Shown one piece after another: positions 45,815-55,464 of a stretch of DNA of 64,000 nucleotides (position 1 is the stretch's first letter; each line of letters starts with the position of its first letter). Under the pieces are notes generated by a model that did not search any database, was not told where the DNA came from, and saw nothing but the letters and a program-made list of their open reading frames with translations. The DNA comes from an uncultured Erythrobacter sp. GTDB lineage: Bacteria > Pseudomonadota > Alphaproteobacteria > Sphingomonadales > Sphingomonadaceae. The translations under genes were made by a program, and so were the position numbers. The stretch lies in contig CANKYK010000002.1 of the NCBI GenBank assembly GCA_947488155.1, positions 1,122,001-1,186,000 on the forward strand, read 5' to 3'.

Positions 45815-47230
45815 TCAGGCAGCTTGCGCGTTCAATCGCGCCAAAGCTTCTTCCCGTCCCAACAGGACCAGAACGTCGAAAATACCGGGCGAATTCATCG
45901 TTCCGGTGAGAGCTGCACGCATAGGTTGCGCGAGCTTGCCAAAGCCCAGCTCGTGGGCCTCAGCCAGTGCCTTCGTAGTGGCTTCGAGGGCCTCACTTGT
46001 CCAGTGATTTTCCTGCGATAATGCTTGCACAACAAGCGAAAGCCGCACCTTGCCATCCGCGTCGAGTGATTTTGCCGCTTTCTCGGTCATCTCCAGCGGG
46101 CGCTGTGCAAACAAAAATCCAGCGCCTTCAGCAAGTTCATCAATATTCTTTGCCCGCACTTTAAGCACGGGCATAGCTTTGGTCAAAAGCTCCATATCCG
46201 CGCCGTCTTCCATCCGGTCCATCGCCAATTTGGCCAGCATCGCATCATCTGCCTCGCGAATGTAGTGGCCATTGAGGTTTTCCAGCTTCTTCAGATCGAA
46301 GCGAGAGGGGCCTTTTCCAACGCCAGCGAGATCAAACAGCTCAATCGCCTCTGCCCGGTTGATCTCTTCGCGGTCACCATGTGCCCAACCAAGCCGGAGC
46401 AGGTAATTGAACAGGGCGTCTGGCAGGATGCCCATTTCATCACGGTAGGCTTCAACCCCCAGCGCACCGTGACGCTTGGACAGTTTTGCCCCATCTGATC
46501 CATGGATCAGGGGAATGTGAGCATATGCAGGCTCCGGCCAATCGCCCTCAACAATGTCCATTGCATGATAGATTGGCAGTTGCCGAAACGCGTTGTTCAG
46601 GTGGTCGTCTCCACGGATCACATGGGTCACGCCCATATCGTGATCGTCAACGACCACAGCCAGCATATAGGTCGGCGTGCCATCGGCGCGCAGGATGATG
46701 TAATCATCGAGCTCTTCGTTCTTGACCGAGACGGAACCTTGAACCTGGTCAGCAATGGTCGCCTCGCCCGATTGCGGCGTCTTCAGACGAACTACGTAAG
46801 GCGCCCCTTCCGGCGCTTCGGACGGATCACGGTCGCGCCAGCGCCCATCATAGCGCATAGGCAGCTTTTTCTCGCGCTGCTCAGCACGCATGGCCTCAAG
46901 TTCATCGGGCGTCGCAAAGCACTTATAGGCATAGCCCGCATCCAGCAGTTTGTGCGCCACCTCTGCGTGTCGATCCGCGCGCTGGGATTGGAATACCGGC
47001 GCATCATCATAATCGAGACCAAGCCAATCGAGCCCGTCGATGATCGCATCAATCGCTTCCTGAGTGGAGCGCTTGCGATCTGTATCCTCAATCCGCAGCA
47101 AGGCCTTGCCGCCGAGATGACGGGCGTAAAGCCAGTTGAACAAGGCCGTACGCGCGCCGCCAATATGCAAAAAGCCCGTAGGCGAGGGGGCAAAGCGGGT
47201 AACAATCGCTTTTGCGCTTTCGCTTGCCAT
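45815..47230 (-). CDS. gltX: Glutamate--tRNA ligase
   Basis: Charges tRNA-Glu. The 471-residue class I synthetase has the HIGH-type motif in PSPTGFLHIGGARTALFNWL and the KMSKS-type motif in AKLSKRHG. LLRIEDTDRKRS is another family signature. The ATG at 47230 gives the standard N-terminus; a longer upstream frame is non-homologous. The divergent comEC start is only 28 bases away. Alphaproteobacteria often carry two GltX paralogues; only one is seen here. Confidence 0.96.
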   Translation of the reverse strand: MASESAKAIVTRFAPSPTGFLHIGGARTALFNWLYARHLGGKALLRIEDTDRKRSTQEAIDAIIDGLDWLGLDYDDAPVFQSQRADRHAEVAHKLLDAGYAYKCFATPDELEAMRAEQREKKLPMRYDGRWRDRDPSEAPEGAPYVVRLKTPQSGEATIADQVQGSVSVKNEELDDYIILRADGTPTYMLAVVVDDHDMGVTHVIRGDDHLNNAFRQLPIYHAMDIVEGDWPEPAYAHIPLIHGSDGAKLSKRHGALGVEAYRDEMGILPDALFNYLLRLGWAHGDREEINRAEAIELFDLAGVGKGPSRFDLKKLENLNGHYIREADDAMLAKLAMDRMEDGADMELLTKAMPVLKVRAKNIDELAEGAGFLFAQRPLEMTEKAAKSLDADGKVRLSLVVQALSQENHWTSEALEATTKALAEAHELGFGKLAQPMRAALTGTMNSPGIFDVLVLLGREEALARLNAQAA

Positions 47231-47258
47231 AGCCAGTGAATTCCTTTTCAAGTTGCAC

Positions 47259-49475
47259 ATGGGCCAAGAGGGGACGCCAAATGTGCCGATTGGCGGCGGA
47301 GCTGGTGAAAGCCCCAATGCCAGTGATGTTGCAGTGCAGCGCCATTGGCGCAAGGCCCCGGCTTTGTCCAGTATTGGGTCCAGCATTGGCCAGGGCATAG
47401 CATCCCAAATTGAAGGTTTTTTGGCTGGGTCCGGTTTCGACCGCGCGCCGTGGATCGCCGTGCTGTTCGCGGGCGGTATTCTATCATGGTTCGCACTTAG
47501 CTCGCCGCTGCAATGGGCGATGGGGATCGGGTTTGGATTGCTGTTGGCCATCGCGGGGGCCGCAATCTGGCGCGGGGTCGAGGACCGCGTTTTGCTGAGG
47601 CAGACGATGATTACCGTCGGACTGGTCTTTGCCGCTGGGATTGCGACCATCTGGATGCGTTCAGAACTGGTCGGCGCGGAGCCAATTGAACGCCCAATTG
47701 TTGAGCGCGTGCAAGGCTTTGTCCTCGAACGCGAAGATCAACCCTCTCGCGAACGGATCCGATTGGTCCTGGCCATGCGAGATGCGGAAAATGGCGAGAG
47801 CCGCAAGATCCGCATCAATGTGCCGCAGGACAAGGTCGTGTCCGGCCTGACCGAGGGATCGGTGGTGCGACTGAGGGCGCGGTTGATGCCGCCAGCCTCG
47901 CCGATGTTGCCGGGTTCCTATGACTTTGCCAGAGCCGCCTGGTTTCAGGGCTTAGCCGCCACTGGCAGCTTGGTCGGTAACATCGAGCTAATGGAGGGCG
48001 GGCGTGATACTGGTGCTATCGCAAAGGTTCAGCGCGTGCTCTCCGCCCACGTTCGCGAACGGGTGGATGGCTCAGCGGGCACGATTGCGGCGGCTTTTGC
48101 GAGCGGCGACAGAGGCGGGATTGCCGAGGCCGACGAAATCGCGATGCGCGATGCGGGCCTAACCCACTTGCTCTCGATCAGCGGGCTCCATGTCAGCGCC
48201 GTCATTGCTGCAGCTTATTTGGTGACCCTGAAATTGCTAGCTCTGTTTCCCGTAGTGGCGCTGCGCGTGCGTTTGCCGATCCTCGCGGCCGGGGCAGGGG
48301 CACTTGCAGGGGTTGGTTACACGCTGCTCACAGGGGCGGAGGTTCCTACTGTACGCAGCTGTGTTGCGGCGATGCTCGTGCTGATCGCGCTGGCCATGGG
48401 CCGCGATGCGTTGTCGCTCAGAATGGTGGCGATGGCAGCTATCTTCGTCATGCTGCTCTGGCCAGAATCGGTGGTTGGCCCAAGCTTTCAGATGAGTTTC
48501 TCCGCCGTAATCGCAATTGTTGCCCTCTCAAGTTCCGCGCCAGTTCGCGCTTTCCTGGCGGCACGGGAGGAGACATGGCTCCGACACGTCGGACGACGGG
48601 TCATCATGCTGTTCATTACCGGCCTGGTAATCGAGATCGCACTGATGCCGATCGTCCTATTCCATTTCCACAGGGCAGGGGTCTACGGCGCCTTTGCCAA
48701 TGTAATCGCAATCCCATTGGTGACCTTCATCTCCATGCCGCTCATCGCCTTCGCCTTGTTCCTTGATCTGATCGGGCTTGTCGCGCCTGCATGGTGGCTG
48801 GTGGAACGCTCGCTCGAACTACTGCTTGCGATTGCGCATTGGACATCCAGTCAGCCCGGCTCGGTTAAGCTGATGCCGCAGATGAGCAGGCTCACCATCG
48901 CGCTGTTTGTGATTGGTGCTCTTTGGCTTGCACTATGGAATGGCCGTGCGCGATTGCTCGGGTTTGCGCCGGTTGCGGCGGCTTCGATCATGCTGATGGT
49001 AACGCCGATCCCTGATGTCCTGATTGGGCGTGATGGCCGTCATGTAGGGGTGACTATGGATGATACGCTGTTGTCACTGCGCAATTCACGGTCGTCCTAT
49101 GCGCGCGACAACCTGCTCGAACTCGCCAGCGTATCTGCCGATCCGATCCCTATGGCAGAATGGCCCGGCGCGCAGTGTTCAACCGAGTTCTGCCTGCTCC
49201 AGATTGAACGCGGTGGCCGCGACTGGACCATACTGATGGCGCGCAATCGGGAGCTGATCGAAGAGCGTGCACTGGCCGCAGCCTGCGCAAGAGCCGATAT
49301 CGTCGTAGCTGACCGCTATCTGCCGTGGTCTTGCAAGCCCAAATGGCTCAAGGCCGATCGCGGTTTCCTGCAGGAGCATGGCGGGCTAGCTCTCGATCTG
49401 TCAGCCGAGCGGATCACCAGTGTCGCCAGCATCCAAGGCCAGCATGGTTGGTGGCGCGGGAAAGCTGACGACTAG
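47259..49475 (+). CDS. comEC: ComEC/Rec2 family DNA-uptake membrane protein
   Basis: Inner-membrane channel for transforming DNA. The 738-residue protein has an N-terminal DUF4131-like region with two membrane helices and an OB-like part (about 60-230). The competence domain follows with DAGLTHLLSISGLHVSAVIAAAYL and many membrane helices. The C-terminal region is short and lacks the HxHxDH metallo-beta-lactamase motif found in many ComEC proteins. The first suitable ATG is 47259. It is convergent with lexA. Confidence 0.9.
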   Translation: MGQEGTPNVPIGGGAGESPNASDVAVQRHWRKAPALSSIGSSIGQGIASQIEGFLAGSGFDRAPWIAVLFAGGILSWFALSSPLQWAMGIGFGLLLAIAGAAIWRGVEDRVLLRQTMITVGLVFAAGIATIWMRSELVGAEPIERPIVERVQGFVLEREDQPSRERIRLVLAMRDAENGESRKIRINVPQDKVVSGLTEGSVVRLRARLMPPASPMLPGSYDFARAAWFQGLAATGSLVGNIELMEGGRDTGAIAKVQRVLSAHVRERVDGSAGTIAAAFASGDRGGIAEADEIAMRDAGLTHLLSISGLHVSAVIAAAYLVTLKLLALFPVVALRVRLPILAAGAGALAGVGYTLLTGAEVPTVRSCVAAMLVLIALAMGRDALSLRMVAMAAIFVMLLWPESVVGPSFQMSFSAVIAIVALSSSAPVRAFLAAREETWLRHVGRRVIMLFITGLVIEIALMPIVLFHFHRAGVYGAFANVIAIPLVTFISMPLIAFALFLDLIGLVAPAWWLVERSLELLLAIAHWTSSQPGSVKLMPQMSRLTIALFVIGALWLALWNGRARLLGFAPVAAASIMLMVTPIPDVLIGRDGRHVGVTMDDTLLSLRNSRSSYARDNLLELASVSADPIPMAEWPGAQCSTEFCLLQIERGGRDWTILMARNRELIEERALAAACARADIVVADRYLPWSCKPKWLKADRGFLQEHGGLALDLSAERITSVASIQGQHGWWRGKADD

Positions 49476-49507
49476 CCAGCCACCCGCGCCACCTATTCAC
49501 ATGAAAC

Positions 49508-50212
49508 TCAATGGTAACGCCGCAGAAGGCCCGCGAGCTTACCCTGAACCTGCACTTCACCCGGTTGATAGACCTGCGCATCATAGGCGGCATTAGCCGG
49601 ATCAAGTCGCACGGTTCCGCTGTCGCGGTGAAGGTATTTGAGCGTGGCTTCCTCGCCGTGGACGAGGGCCACCACGATTTCGCCATCCCGCGCCGCATCC
49701 GTACGCTTAACCAGCGCAAAGTCGCCGTCGAAGATGCCAGCCTCGATCATCGAATCGCCAGACACCTCAAGCGCATAATGCTCACCCGGTCCCAGCAATG
49801 CCGCCGGCACTGGAAGGCTACTCTGCCCCTCCAACGCCTCAATCGGAGCCCCTGCCGCGATCCGGCCATGCAATGGCACCTCGATCACGTCATTCGCAGG
49901 CTCCGGACTGGTGTCATTCGCGCTAGGCATGGATGTCGCCCGAGAGACCACATCATTGGCCGCCGCCGCCGCAGTAGCGCGCGGAGCGGGCGTTGCATCC
50001 TCAGGTTGCTTGATGACCTCCAACGCGCGCGCCCGATTGGGCAGACGCCGGATGAAGCCGCGCTCCTCCAAAGCCGAAATCAGCCGGTGCACACCCGACT
50101 TGCTCTTTAGATCGAGCGCTTCCTTCATTTCTTCAAAAGAGGGGGAAATTCCCGTCTCTTCAAGCCGCTCTTGGATAAAGCGGATCAATTCGTGCTGCTT
50201 TGCCGTCAGCAT
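49508..50212 (-). CDS. lexA: LexA repressor
   Basis: SOS-response repressor that self-cleaves when RecA is activated. The 234-residue protein has a winged helix at the N-terminus ([40 protein letters not shown]). The cleavage site is A120-G121 (RIAAGAPIE), with catalytic S154 (SGDSMIEAG) and K192 (EATLKYL). The Ala/Pro-rich linker (about 70-110) is long, as in other sphingomonads. A perfect LexA box lies 81-95 bases upstream of the start. Confidence 0.97.
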   Translation of the reverse strand: MLTAKQHELIRFIQERLEETGISPSFEEMKEALDLKSKSGVHRLISALEERGFIRRLPNRARALEVIKQPEDATPAPRATAAAAANDVVSRATSMPSANDTSPEPANDVIEVPLHGRIAAGAPIEALEGQSSLPVPAALLGPGEHYALEVSGDSMIEAGIFDGDFALVKRTDAARDGEIVVALVHGEEATLKYLHRDSGTVRLDPANAAYDAQVYQPGEVQVQGKLAGLLRRYH

Positions 50213-50292
50213 TACGATAGTCTCCCTAAAACAGGTCGATCGCCCCAGCGCCGGTTAGGGTGGCGAGGGACCATTTCGCGCACCAATAACGT

Positions 50293-50307
50293 GAACGAAT
50301 ACGGAAC
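50293..50307. promoter_or_regulatory. SOS box (GAAC-N7-GAAC) upstream of lexA
   Basis: GAAC (50293-50296), seven bases, GAAC (50304-50307) is an exact match to the alphaproteobacterial LexA operator (GTTC-N7-GTTC on the lexA strand). It lies in the 132-base gap between lexA and moeA and implies lexA autoregulation. Confidence 0.88.
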
Positions 50308-50344
50308 AATTAGGAAACTTCGTTTGCCGAGTCAAGCCAGCGAG

Positions 50345-51547
50345 TCACGCAATGCCGCCATTTTCGAGGGTTAATGCGGTCACGAACTCTCCTGCGCTCG
50401 CCGCATCCGCGCCTTCCCGCCGCACGATAAGGCAATTCGCGGCCGCTAAGGCCGCGAGCGCGCTGGAGTCTTGAGAGCCGGCCCGGTGCACCGTACGGCC
50501 ATCGTGAACTGCACGTAAGAACTCCCGCCGTTTGCCAATCGCTGGCAGGTCCTCTGCCAGAGGCAGCGTCAGCTCCGAGGGCAGGGGAGCAGCAGCGCCC
50601 ATGGCCGCACGCACCAAAGGCAGCGCAAACAGGAAGCACGTTACGAAGCTGGAGACGGGATTGCCCGGCAGGCCGAGGATCACTTGCCACGTCCCATCGG
50701 CTCGCGCCCGCGTCGCCACCATCAACGGCTTGCCCGGCTTGATCGCGACTTTCCAGAACGCGATTTGTGCGCCCCACGCCTCCAGTGCAGGCTGGATGAG
50801 ATCATGGTCACCCACCGATGCGCCGCCGGAGGTAATGAGGATATCCGCATCCTCTGCCTTTGCCAGCGCCCTCGCCAGGGCGCCGTGGTCGTCCGCCACC
50901 GGGCCAATCCGCGTCACATCGCACCCCAGCGGGCGCAGCATGCTGGCGATCATCGCGCCATTGCTCGCAGGGATCTGGTCAGCGCCGCATTGCCCTGGGT
51001 CTGCAGCCAATTCATCCCCGCTGTCGAGCACGGCAATGCGCGGAGCATCGCGTACCGTTAACCGCCCATGCCCTGCCGATAGCGCGAGCGCGAGTTGCCC
51101 CGGCCCGATGCGGGTTCCCGCCCTCAAGAGCGTGTCACTTTCAGCAAAGTCGAAGCCCTGCATCCGCACATGCTTGCCGGGCGGGGGCGTCTCGCTGGTG
51201 GTCACGAGCGCGCCGTCCACATCTGCGTTTTCCTGGATCAGCACGCGGTCCGCGCCCCCTGGCATATGTGCCCCGGTCGATATCCGCACACATTCGCCAT
51301 TGGAGAGCGCACCTGCGAACGGCGCTCCTGCACGGCTCTCCCCCACACGCTCCCAAGGGCCATCACCAGCAATCGCATAGCCATCCATAGCCGACAGATC
51401 GGCCGGTGGCTGAGTGCGCCGAGCGTTGAGATCCTCCGCTAAGTAGCGTCCCAGCGCCTCCTCAGCAGGCAACTCGCACGTTGCCATCTGCGGCGCGAGC
51501 TCCAGCAGCTGAGCCTGAGCGTCTTCCAAGGTCAGCAGCGCGCTCAA
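50345..51547 (-). CDS. moeA: Molybdopterin molybdenumtransferase
   Basis: Inserts molybdate into adenylylated molybdopterin. The 400-residue protein shows [18 protein letters not shown] near the N-terminus, [15 protein letters not shown], the MPT-binding [14 protein letters not shown] and the [16 protein letters not shown] signature. The start is TTG overlapping the moaC stop by four bases (TTGA). The glnE/mobA-type partners are not in the window. Confidence 0.95.
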   Translation of the reverse strand: MSALLTLEDAQAQLLELAPQMATCELPAEEALGRYLAEDLNARRTQPPADLSAMDGYAIAGDGPWERVGESRAGAPFAGALSNGECVRISTGAHMPGGADRVLIQENADVDGALVTTSETPPPGKHVRMQGFDFAESDTLLRAGTRIGPGQLALALSAGHGRLTVRDAPRIAVLDSGDELAADPGQCGADQIPASNGAMIASMLRPLGCDVTRIGPVADDHGALARALAKAEDADILITSGGASVGDHDLIQPALEAWGAQIAFWKVAIKPGKPLMVATRARADGTWQVILGLPGNPVSSFVTCFLFALPLVRAAMGAAAPLPSELTLPLAEDLPAIGKRREFLRAVHDGRTVHRAGSQDSSALAALAAANCLIVRREGADAASAGEFVTALTLENGGIA

Positions 51548-52017
51548 AGCTCAACCTTCCAATGCCCGCTCTTGCCCCCGCGTTTCTCGATCAGGCGCAC
51601 CTCGCCGATCACCATGCCCTTATCGACCGCCTTGGCCATGTCGTAGATCGTGAGCAGCGCGGTCGACACCGCGACCATCGCCTCCATCTCAACACCGGTT
51701 TTGCCGGTAAGCGAGGCGCGAGCGGTCGCCCGGATCGCGTCTTCTTCGAAGGTGAAGTCGAGCTCCACCGCGCCCAGCGCCAGCGGATGGCACAAAGGGA
51801 TCAGATCGCCCGTGCGCTTCGCCGCCATGATCCCGGCAATCCGCGCGGTGCCCAGCACATCGCCCTTGGGCGCGTTGCCATCACGCACAGCGGCCAGCGT
51901 CTCTGCATTCATCGCGATCCGGCCAGAGGCGATGGCGACGCGTTCGCTCGCGGCCTTGCCGCCGATGTCAACCATTCGGGCCGCGCCATCTTCGCCAAGA
52001 TGGGTTAGCTTGCTCAT
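51544..52017 (-). CDS. moaC: Cyclic pyranopterin monophosphate synthase
   Basis: Makes cyclic pyranopterin monophosphate in molybdenum cofactor synthesis. The 157-residue protein has [42 protein letters not shown] and [27 protein letters not shown], standard MoaC segments with the catalytic Lys and His. The 197-base gap to trpC contains only a doubtful open frame. Confidence 0.96.
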   Translation of the reverse strand: MSKLTHLGEDGAARMVDIGGKAASERVAIASGRIAMNAETLAAVRDGNAPKGDVLGTARIAGIMAAKRTGDLIPLCHPLALGAVELDFTFEEDAIRATARASLTGKTGVEMEAMVAVSTALLTIYDMAKAVDKGMVIGEVRLIEKRGGKSGHWKVEL

Positions 52018-52214
52018 CGCTTCGCTCCCTTCGCTTCATCGTGCGTAGAGCACGCTTGGAACACCTGGAACACAGTCCAGGGGTTTAAAACCAATCGATC
52101 ACAGGCGCCGTTATTGATCGAATTTATCGATGGTGAGGGAAGGGATGCTGGAATACTCATACCGATCTTCTGCCAGCTTTGAGAGATGTAGGACAGGCCC
52201 TGCACAGAAGCCGC

Positions 52215-53000
52215 CTATCCGTTGAGCAATTTCCGCGTCGCCGCCGCCACATCATCCGCCCGCATCAGGCTTTCCCCAACCAGGAAATTGCGTACGCCCG
52301 CACGCGCGAGCCGGGTGCAGTCCTCATGGCTGTTGATCCCGCTTTCCCCAACGATCAAAGCGCCTTCCGGGGCGAGCGGAGCAAGCCGCTCTGTTGAAGC
52401 CAGATCGGTGGTGAAAGTCTTGAGATCCCGATTGTTCACACCCACCAAAAGCGATTTGAGCAAATGCGCGCGTTCCATCTCTGCCTCATCGTGCACTTCG
52501 ACCAGCACATCCATGTCATGCTCACGCGCTGCCGCCTCGATTTCCTGCATCTGGGCGTCTTCTAGCGCCGCGACGATGATCAGGATCGCATCTGCTCCGA
52601 TGGACCGGGCCTCGGCGCATTGCCATGGATCGACCATAAAATCTTTCCGGAGCGCGGGCAGTTTGCAGGCGTTTCGAGCCTCAATCAGAAAATCCTCATG
52701 TCCTTGGAAATAGGGCATATCGGTGAGCACTGATAGGCAAGTCGCACCGCCAGCCTCATAATCGCGCGCATGGTCCGCCGGGCGGAAATCCTCACGGATG
52801 ATCCCTTTGGAGGGAGAGGCCTTTTTGACTTCGGCAATCAGGCCAAAGCCGGATGTGCTCGCCTGGCGTAATGCCGATTCAAACCCGCGCACCGGGCTTT
52901 GTTCGCTCGCCCGTCTTTCCAGATCAGCAAGAGAAATGGTGGCTTTTCGCGCATTCACTTCGCGGCGCTTTGTGGCGCAAATTTCTTCGAGTTTGTTCAT
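52215..53000 (-). CDS. trpC: Indole-3-glycerol phosphate synthase
   Basis: Fourth step of tryptophan synthesis. The 261-residue TIM barrel has [18 protein letters not shown] at the N-terminus, with the catalytic Lys, then [37 protein letters not shown] and [11 protein letters not shown]. It is a single-domain enzyme, with no TrpF fusion. Starts 11 bases after trpD. Confidence 0.96.
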   Translation of the reverse strand: MNKLEEICATKRREVNARKATISLADLERRASEQSPVRGFESALRQASTSGFGLIAEVKKASPSKGIIREDFRPADHARDYEAGGATCLSVLTDMPYFQGHEDFLIEARNACKLPALRKDFMVDPWQCAEARSIGADAILIIVAALEDAQMQEIEAAAREHDMDVLVEVHDEAEMERAHLLKSLLVGVNNRDLKTFTTDLASTERLAPLAPEGALIVGESGINSHEDCTRLARAGVRNFLVGESLMRADDVAAATRKLLNG

Positions 53001-53011
53001 GGTGCCGGCGC

Positions 53012-54004
53012 CTACTTCGCCAATTCGATCCAGCGGGCAAGCAATTGTTTCGCTTTGCCGCTGTCCAGCGCCTCTGCCGCCATTTCAGCGCCAATGCCCC
53101 AATCGTCGGTCTTGCCCGCGACGATAAGCGCCGCTGCGGTGTTGAACATCACCGTATCGCGATAGGCGCTTTTCTCTCCGTCAAGCAGAGCGGCGAGTGC
53201 CTTCGCATTATGCTGCGGGTCGCCGCCACGGATCGCTTCCAGCGGTGCGTGGTCTAGCCCCGCAGCGCCGGCATCGACGCGCTTCATGCTAAAATCGCTT
53301 CCCGTCACGTCAGCGACTTCATTGCCGCCAGCGAGGCTCAATTCATCGAGTCCTTCATCGCCAGATACGATCAAGGTGCGCTCTGTGCCCAAGCGCGCGG
53401 TCGCATCACCATAGATCGGCACATAGCCAGGGCGCGCAATCCCGATCAGCTGCCGTTTGACGCCGACGGGATTGGAGAGCGGCCCCATAAGGTTGAAGAT
53501 CGTTCTGCGGCCCAGTTTCTTGCGGATCGGTTGGATGCGTCCCATCGCCGGGTGATGATTGGGCGCGAACAGAAAGCAGATGCCAATTTCAGCAAGCGTT
53601 TTTTCAGCCGTTTCGCCCGCGACTTTCATGTCGAGGCCGAGCACTTCCAACGTATCGGCCACGCCCGCTTTGGACGAGATCGCGCGGTTGCCGTGGCGCG
53701 CCACGGGCACGCCGCAAGAGGCGACAACCAAGCCGACAGCGGTCGACACGTTGAGCGTGTGGTGACCATCGCCTCCGGTCCCGCAGACGTCGATGGCATT
53801 ATCAGGCCCATCAACCGGGATCAGCCGCGCCCTTAACGCCCGCGCAGCTCCTGCGATTTCTTCTGCGGTTTCACTGCGATCCGTCATCGCGAGCAAGAAC
53901 CGCTCGATTTCCGCCTCGCTGGCTTCCCCATCCAGAATCCATCCGAACACCTCTTCGGCTTCGGCTTCGCTCATATGGGGTACGGCTAGCGGTAGCGTTT
54001 TCAT
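53012..54004 (-). CDS. trpD: Anthranilate phosphoribosyltransferase
   Basis: Transfers phosphoribosyl from PRPP to anthranilate. The 330-residue protein has the PRPP motif [38 protein letters not shown] and [11 protein letters not shown]. The ATG at 54004 overlaps the trpG stop by four bases and gives the usual N-terminus; an earlier start would add nine residues inside trpG. Confidence 0.96.
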   Translation of the reverse strand: MKTLPLAVPHMSEAEAEEVFGWILDGEASEAEIERFLLAMTDRSETAEEIAGAARALRARLIPVDGPDNAIDVCGTGGDGHHTLNVSTAVGLVVASCGVPVARHGNRAISSKAGVADTLEVLGLDMKVAGETAEKTLAEIGICFLFAPNHHPAMGRIQPIRKKLGRRTIFNLMGPLSNPVGVKRQLIGIARPGYVPIYGDATARLGTERTLIVSGDEGLDELSLAGGNEVADVTGSDFSMKRVDAGAAGLDHAPLEAIRGGDPQHNAKALAALLDGEKSAYRDTVMFNTAAALIVAGKTDDWGIGAEMAAEALDSGKAKQLLARWIELAK

Positions 54005-54600
54005 GCGAGCTCCTTCGTTGGCAATCCGCAAAGCGTCATGAAATTGGCGAGCAGATCATGGCCATGCTCGGTCGCAATGCTTTCTGGGTGAAATTGAACG
54101 CCGTGGATCGGTAGGCTTTCGTGGCGGAAACCCATTACGGCCGCGCCGTCGAGGCCGGGTGTCTCGCTATGGGCGTTGGCGATGAGGCCAGTGGGTTCCT
54201 GCTCGACGACCAGACTGTGATAGCGTGTGGCGTTAAACGGCGAGGGCAGGCCAGCGAACACGCCGGTCGCATCATGGGTGACGGGCGAGGTTTTGCCGTG
54301 CATCAATCCGCCGCGCACCACTTTCCCGCCGAAATGCTGGCCGATGCTTTGGTGGCCAAGGCATACGCCCAGCAAGGGCTTTTCAGCGTCCGCACAGGCC
54401 GCGACCAGGTCGAGGCTGATGCCCGCCTCATCCGGAGTGCGCGGGCCAGGTGAAATCAGAAAGCCACTGGCATTTGTAGCGATCGCTTCACGCGCGCTCA
54501 TCGCGTCATTGCGCTCCACCCGCACATCCGCGCCGAGCTCCATTAGGTAATGGACCAGATTAAAGGTGAAGCTGTCGTAATTGTCGATGACGAGTATCAT
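54001..54600 (-). CDS. trpG: Anthranilate synthase component II (glutamine amidotransferase)
   Basis: Supplies ammonia to TrpE. The 199-residue class I glutamine amidotransferase has LISPGPRTPDEAG, the nucleophile in GVCLGHQSIGQHFGG and the His-Glu in VQFHPESIATEHG. It may also serve as PabA for folate. Four-base overlap with trpD. Confidence 0.96.
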   Translation of the reverse strand: MILVIDNYDSFTFNLVHYLMELGADVRVERNDAMSAREAIATNASGFLISPGPRTPDEAGISLDLVAACADAEKPLLGVCLGHQSIGQHFGGKVVRGGLMHGKTSPVTHDATGVFAGLPSPFNATRYHSLVVEQEPTGLIANAHSETPGLDGAAVMGFRHESLPIHGVQFHPESIATEHGHDLLANFMTLCGLPTKELA

Positions 54601-54615
54601 GCCTGCATCCCCGGA

Positions 54616-55464
54616 TCAGCGATTGGTAACAGCGATGATCGGGCCAAGCCCGGTGCGGCTGTCGAGCCGCTCGCTCGCCGGATCCCACAGGGAGGAGACC
54701 TGACCATCGAGATAAAGCGCATCAGGCACGTTTAGCTCATCACGGTAAAACCGGGCGAGTTGACCAAAGCTGAGCGGCGCCTCTGAGCGCACGAAATGCG
54801 CCTTACCATCCTTATCAATGCCGACCCCGTTGCGGATCGCCCGGCTTGGGCCGTTTTCCGCGATTTCCGGGTGCAGCTTTCCGCCGATCACCAGCATCGG
54901 GCCGGATTGCGTCCCGAATTGCGGGCGGTCGCGTACGTTTGAAAAGAAGCTGTCAGAGGTGCGGATACGCCATGATCCACCAGTGCCGTAGAACACGCCA
55001 TTGGGTTTCAGGTGGAAATTGCCTGAGCCATCAGAGCGGTTGAGTTCTTTGATCCGGTCGCCGCCTTGGACGTAATAGCCGATCGGTTGGCCGTTATCGC
55101 CGTACATCCCGCCGTTCACTGCAAAGGCGACGGTGCTGTGATCAATGCTGCGGGCAAAGGCGCTAAGCGAGCCGTAGGCCGCGCCGCCGCTGGGGCCGAG
55201 AGCGGTGCGAATGCGGTGCTTTGCCGGGTCCGCAACGCAATGGGTCAGGCGCACGCCCTCGAATGTGGCGGATTTACAGACCGAGGCAACCGCTGGGGTT
55301 TCTTCCGCCTCAGGCACAGCCTCTTCGGCCTCTTCCACGATTTCTGGGGCGGGCATATCGGAATGATCGCCTATCGCGGCCCTGGTCACAGGCTCGCCCG
55401 CAGGCTGTTCCTGACAGGCGGCGATAGTGAACATCGCGGCGAGGATAATGGGCAAGCGCTTCAT
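54616..55464 (-). CDS. Phosphodiester glycosidase (NAGPA/DUF2233) lipoprotein within the trp operon
   Basis: A 282-residue lipoprotein: signal ending in TIAAC (lipidated C17), a Glu/Pro-rich linker (about 40-65), then a phosphodiester-glycosidase domain with FAVNGGMYGDNGQPIGYYV, GPMLVIGGKLHP, RNGVGIDKDGKAHFV and ALYLDGQVSSL. Enzymes of this fold cleave GlcNAc from phosphodiesters in mammals; bacterial substrates are unclear. Its ATG overlaps the trpE stop by four bases and trpG begins 15 bases after it, so it is cotranscribed with tryptophan genes to which it has no known link. Confidence 0.85.
   Translation of the reverse strand: MKRLPIILAAMFTIAACQEQPAGEPVTRAAIGDHSDMPAPEIVEEAEEAVPEAEETPAVASVCKSATFEGVRLTHCVADPAKHRIRTALGPSGGAAYGSLSAFARSIDHSTVAFAVNGGMYGDNGQPIGYYVQGGDRIKELNRSDGSGNFHLKPNGVFYGTGGSWRIRTSDSFFSNVRDRPQFGTQSGPMLVIGGKLHPEIAENGPSRAIRNGVGIDKDGKAHFVRSEAPLSFGQLARFYRDELNVPDALYLDGQVSSLWDPASERLDSRTGLGPIIAVTNR

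Noticed and set aside
52014..52205. 63-codon frame upstream of moaC with an ATGA overlap to moaC
   Set aside because: GTG start without ribosome site and no recognisable features; the overlap could be chance. Kept only as a weak possibility of a leader peptide.
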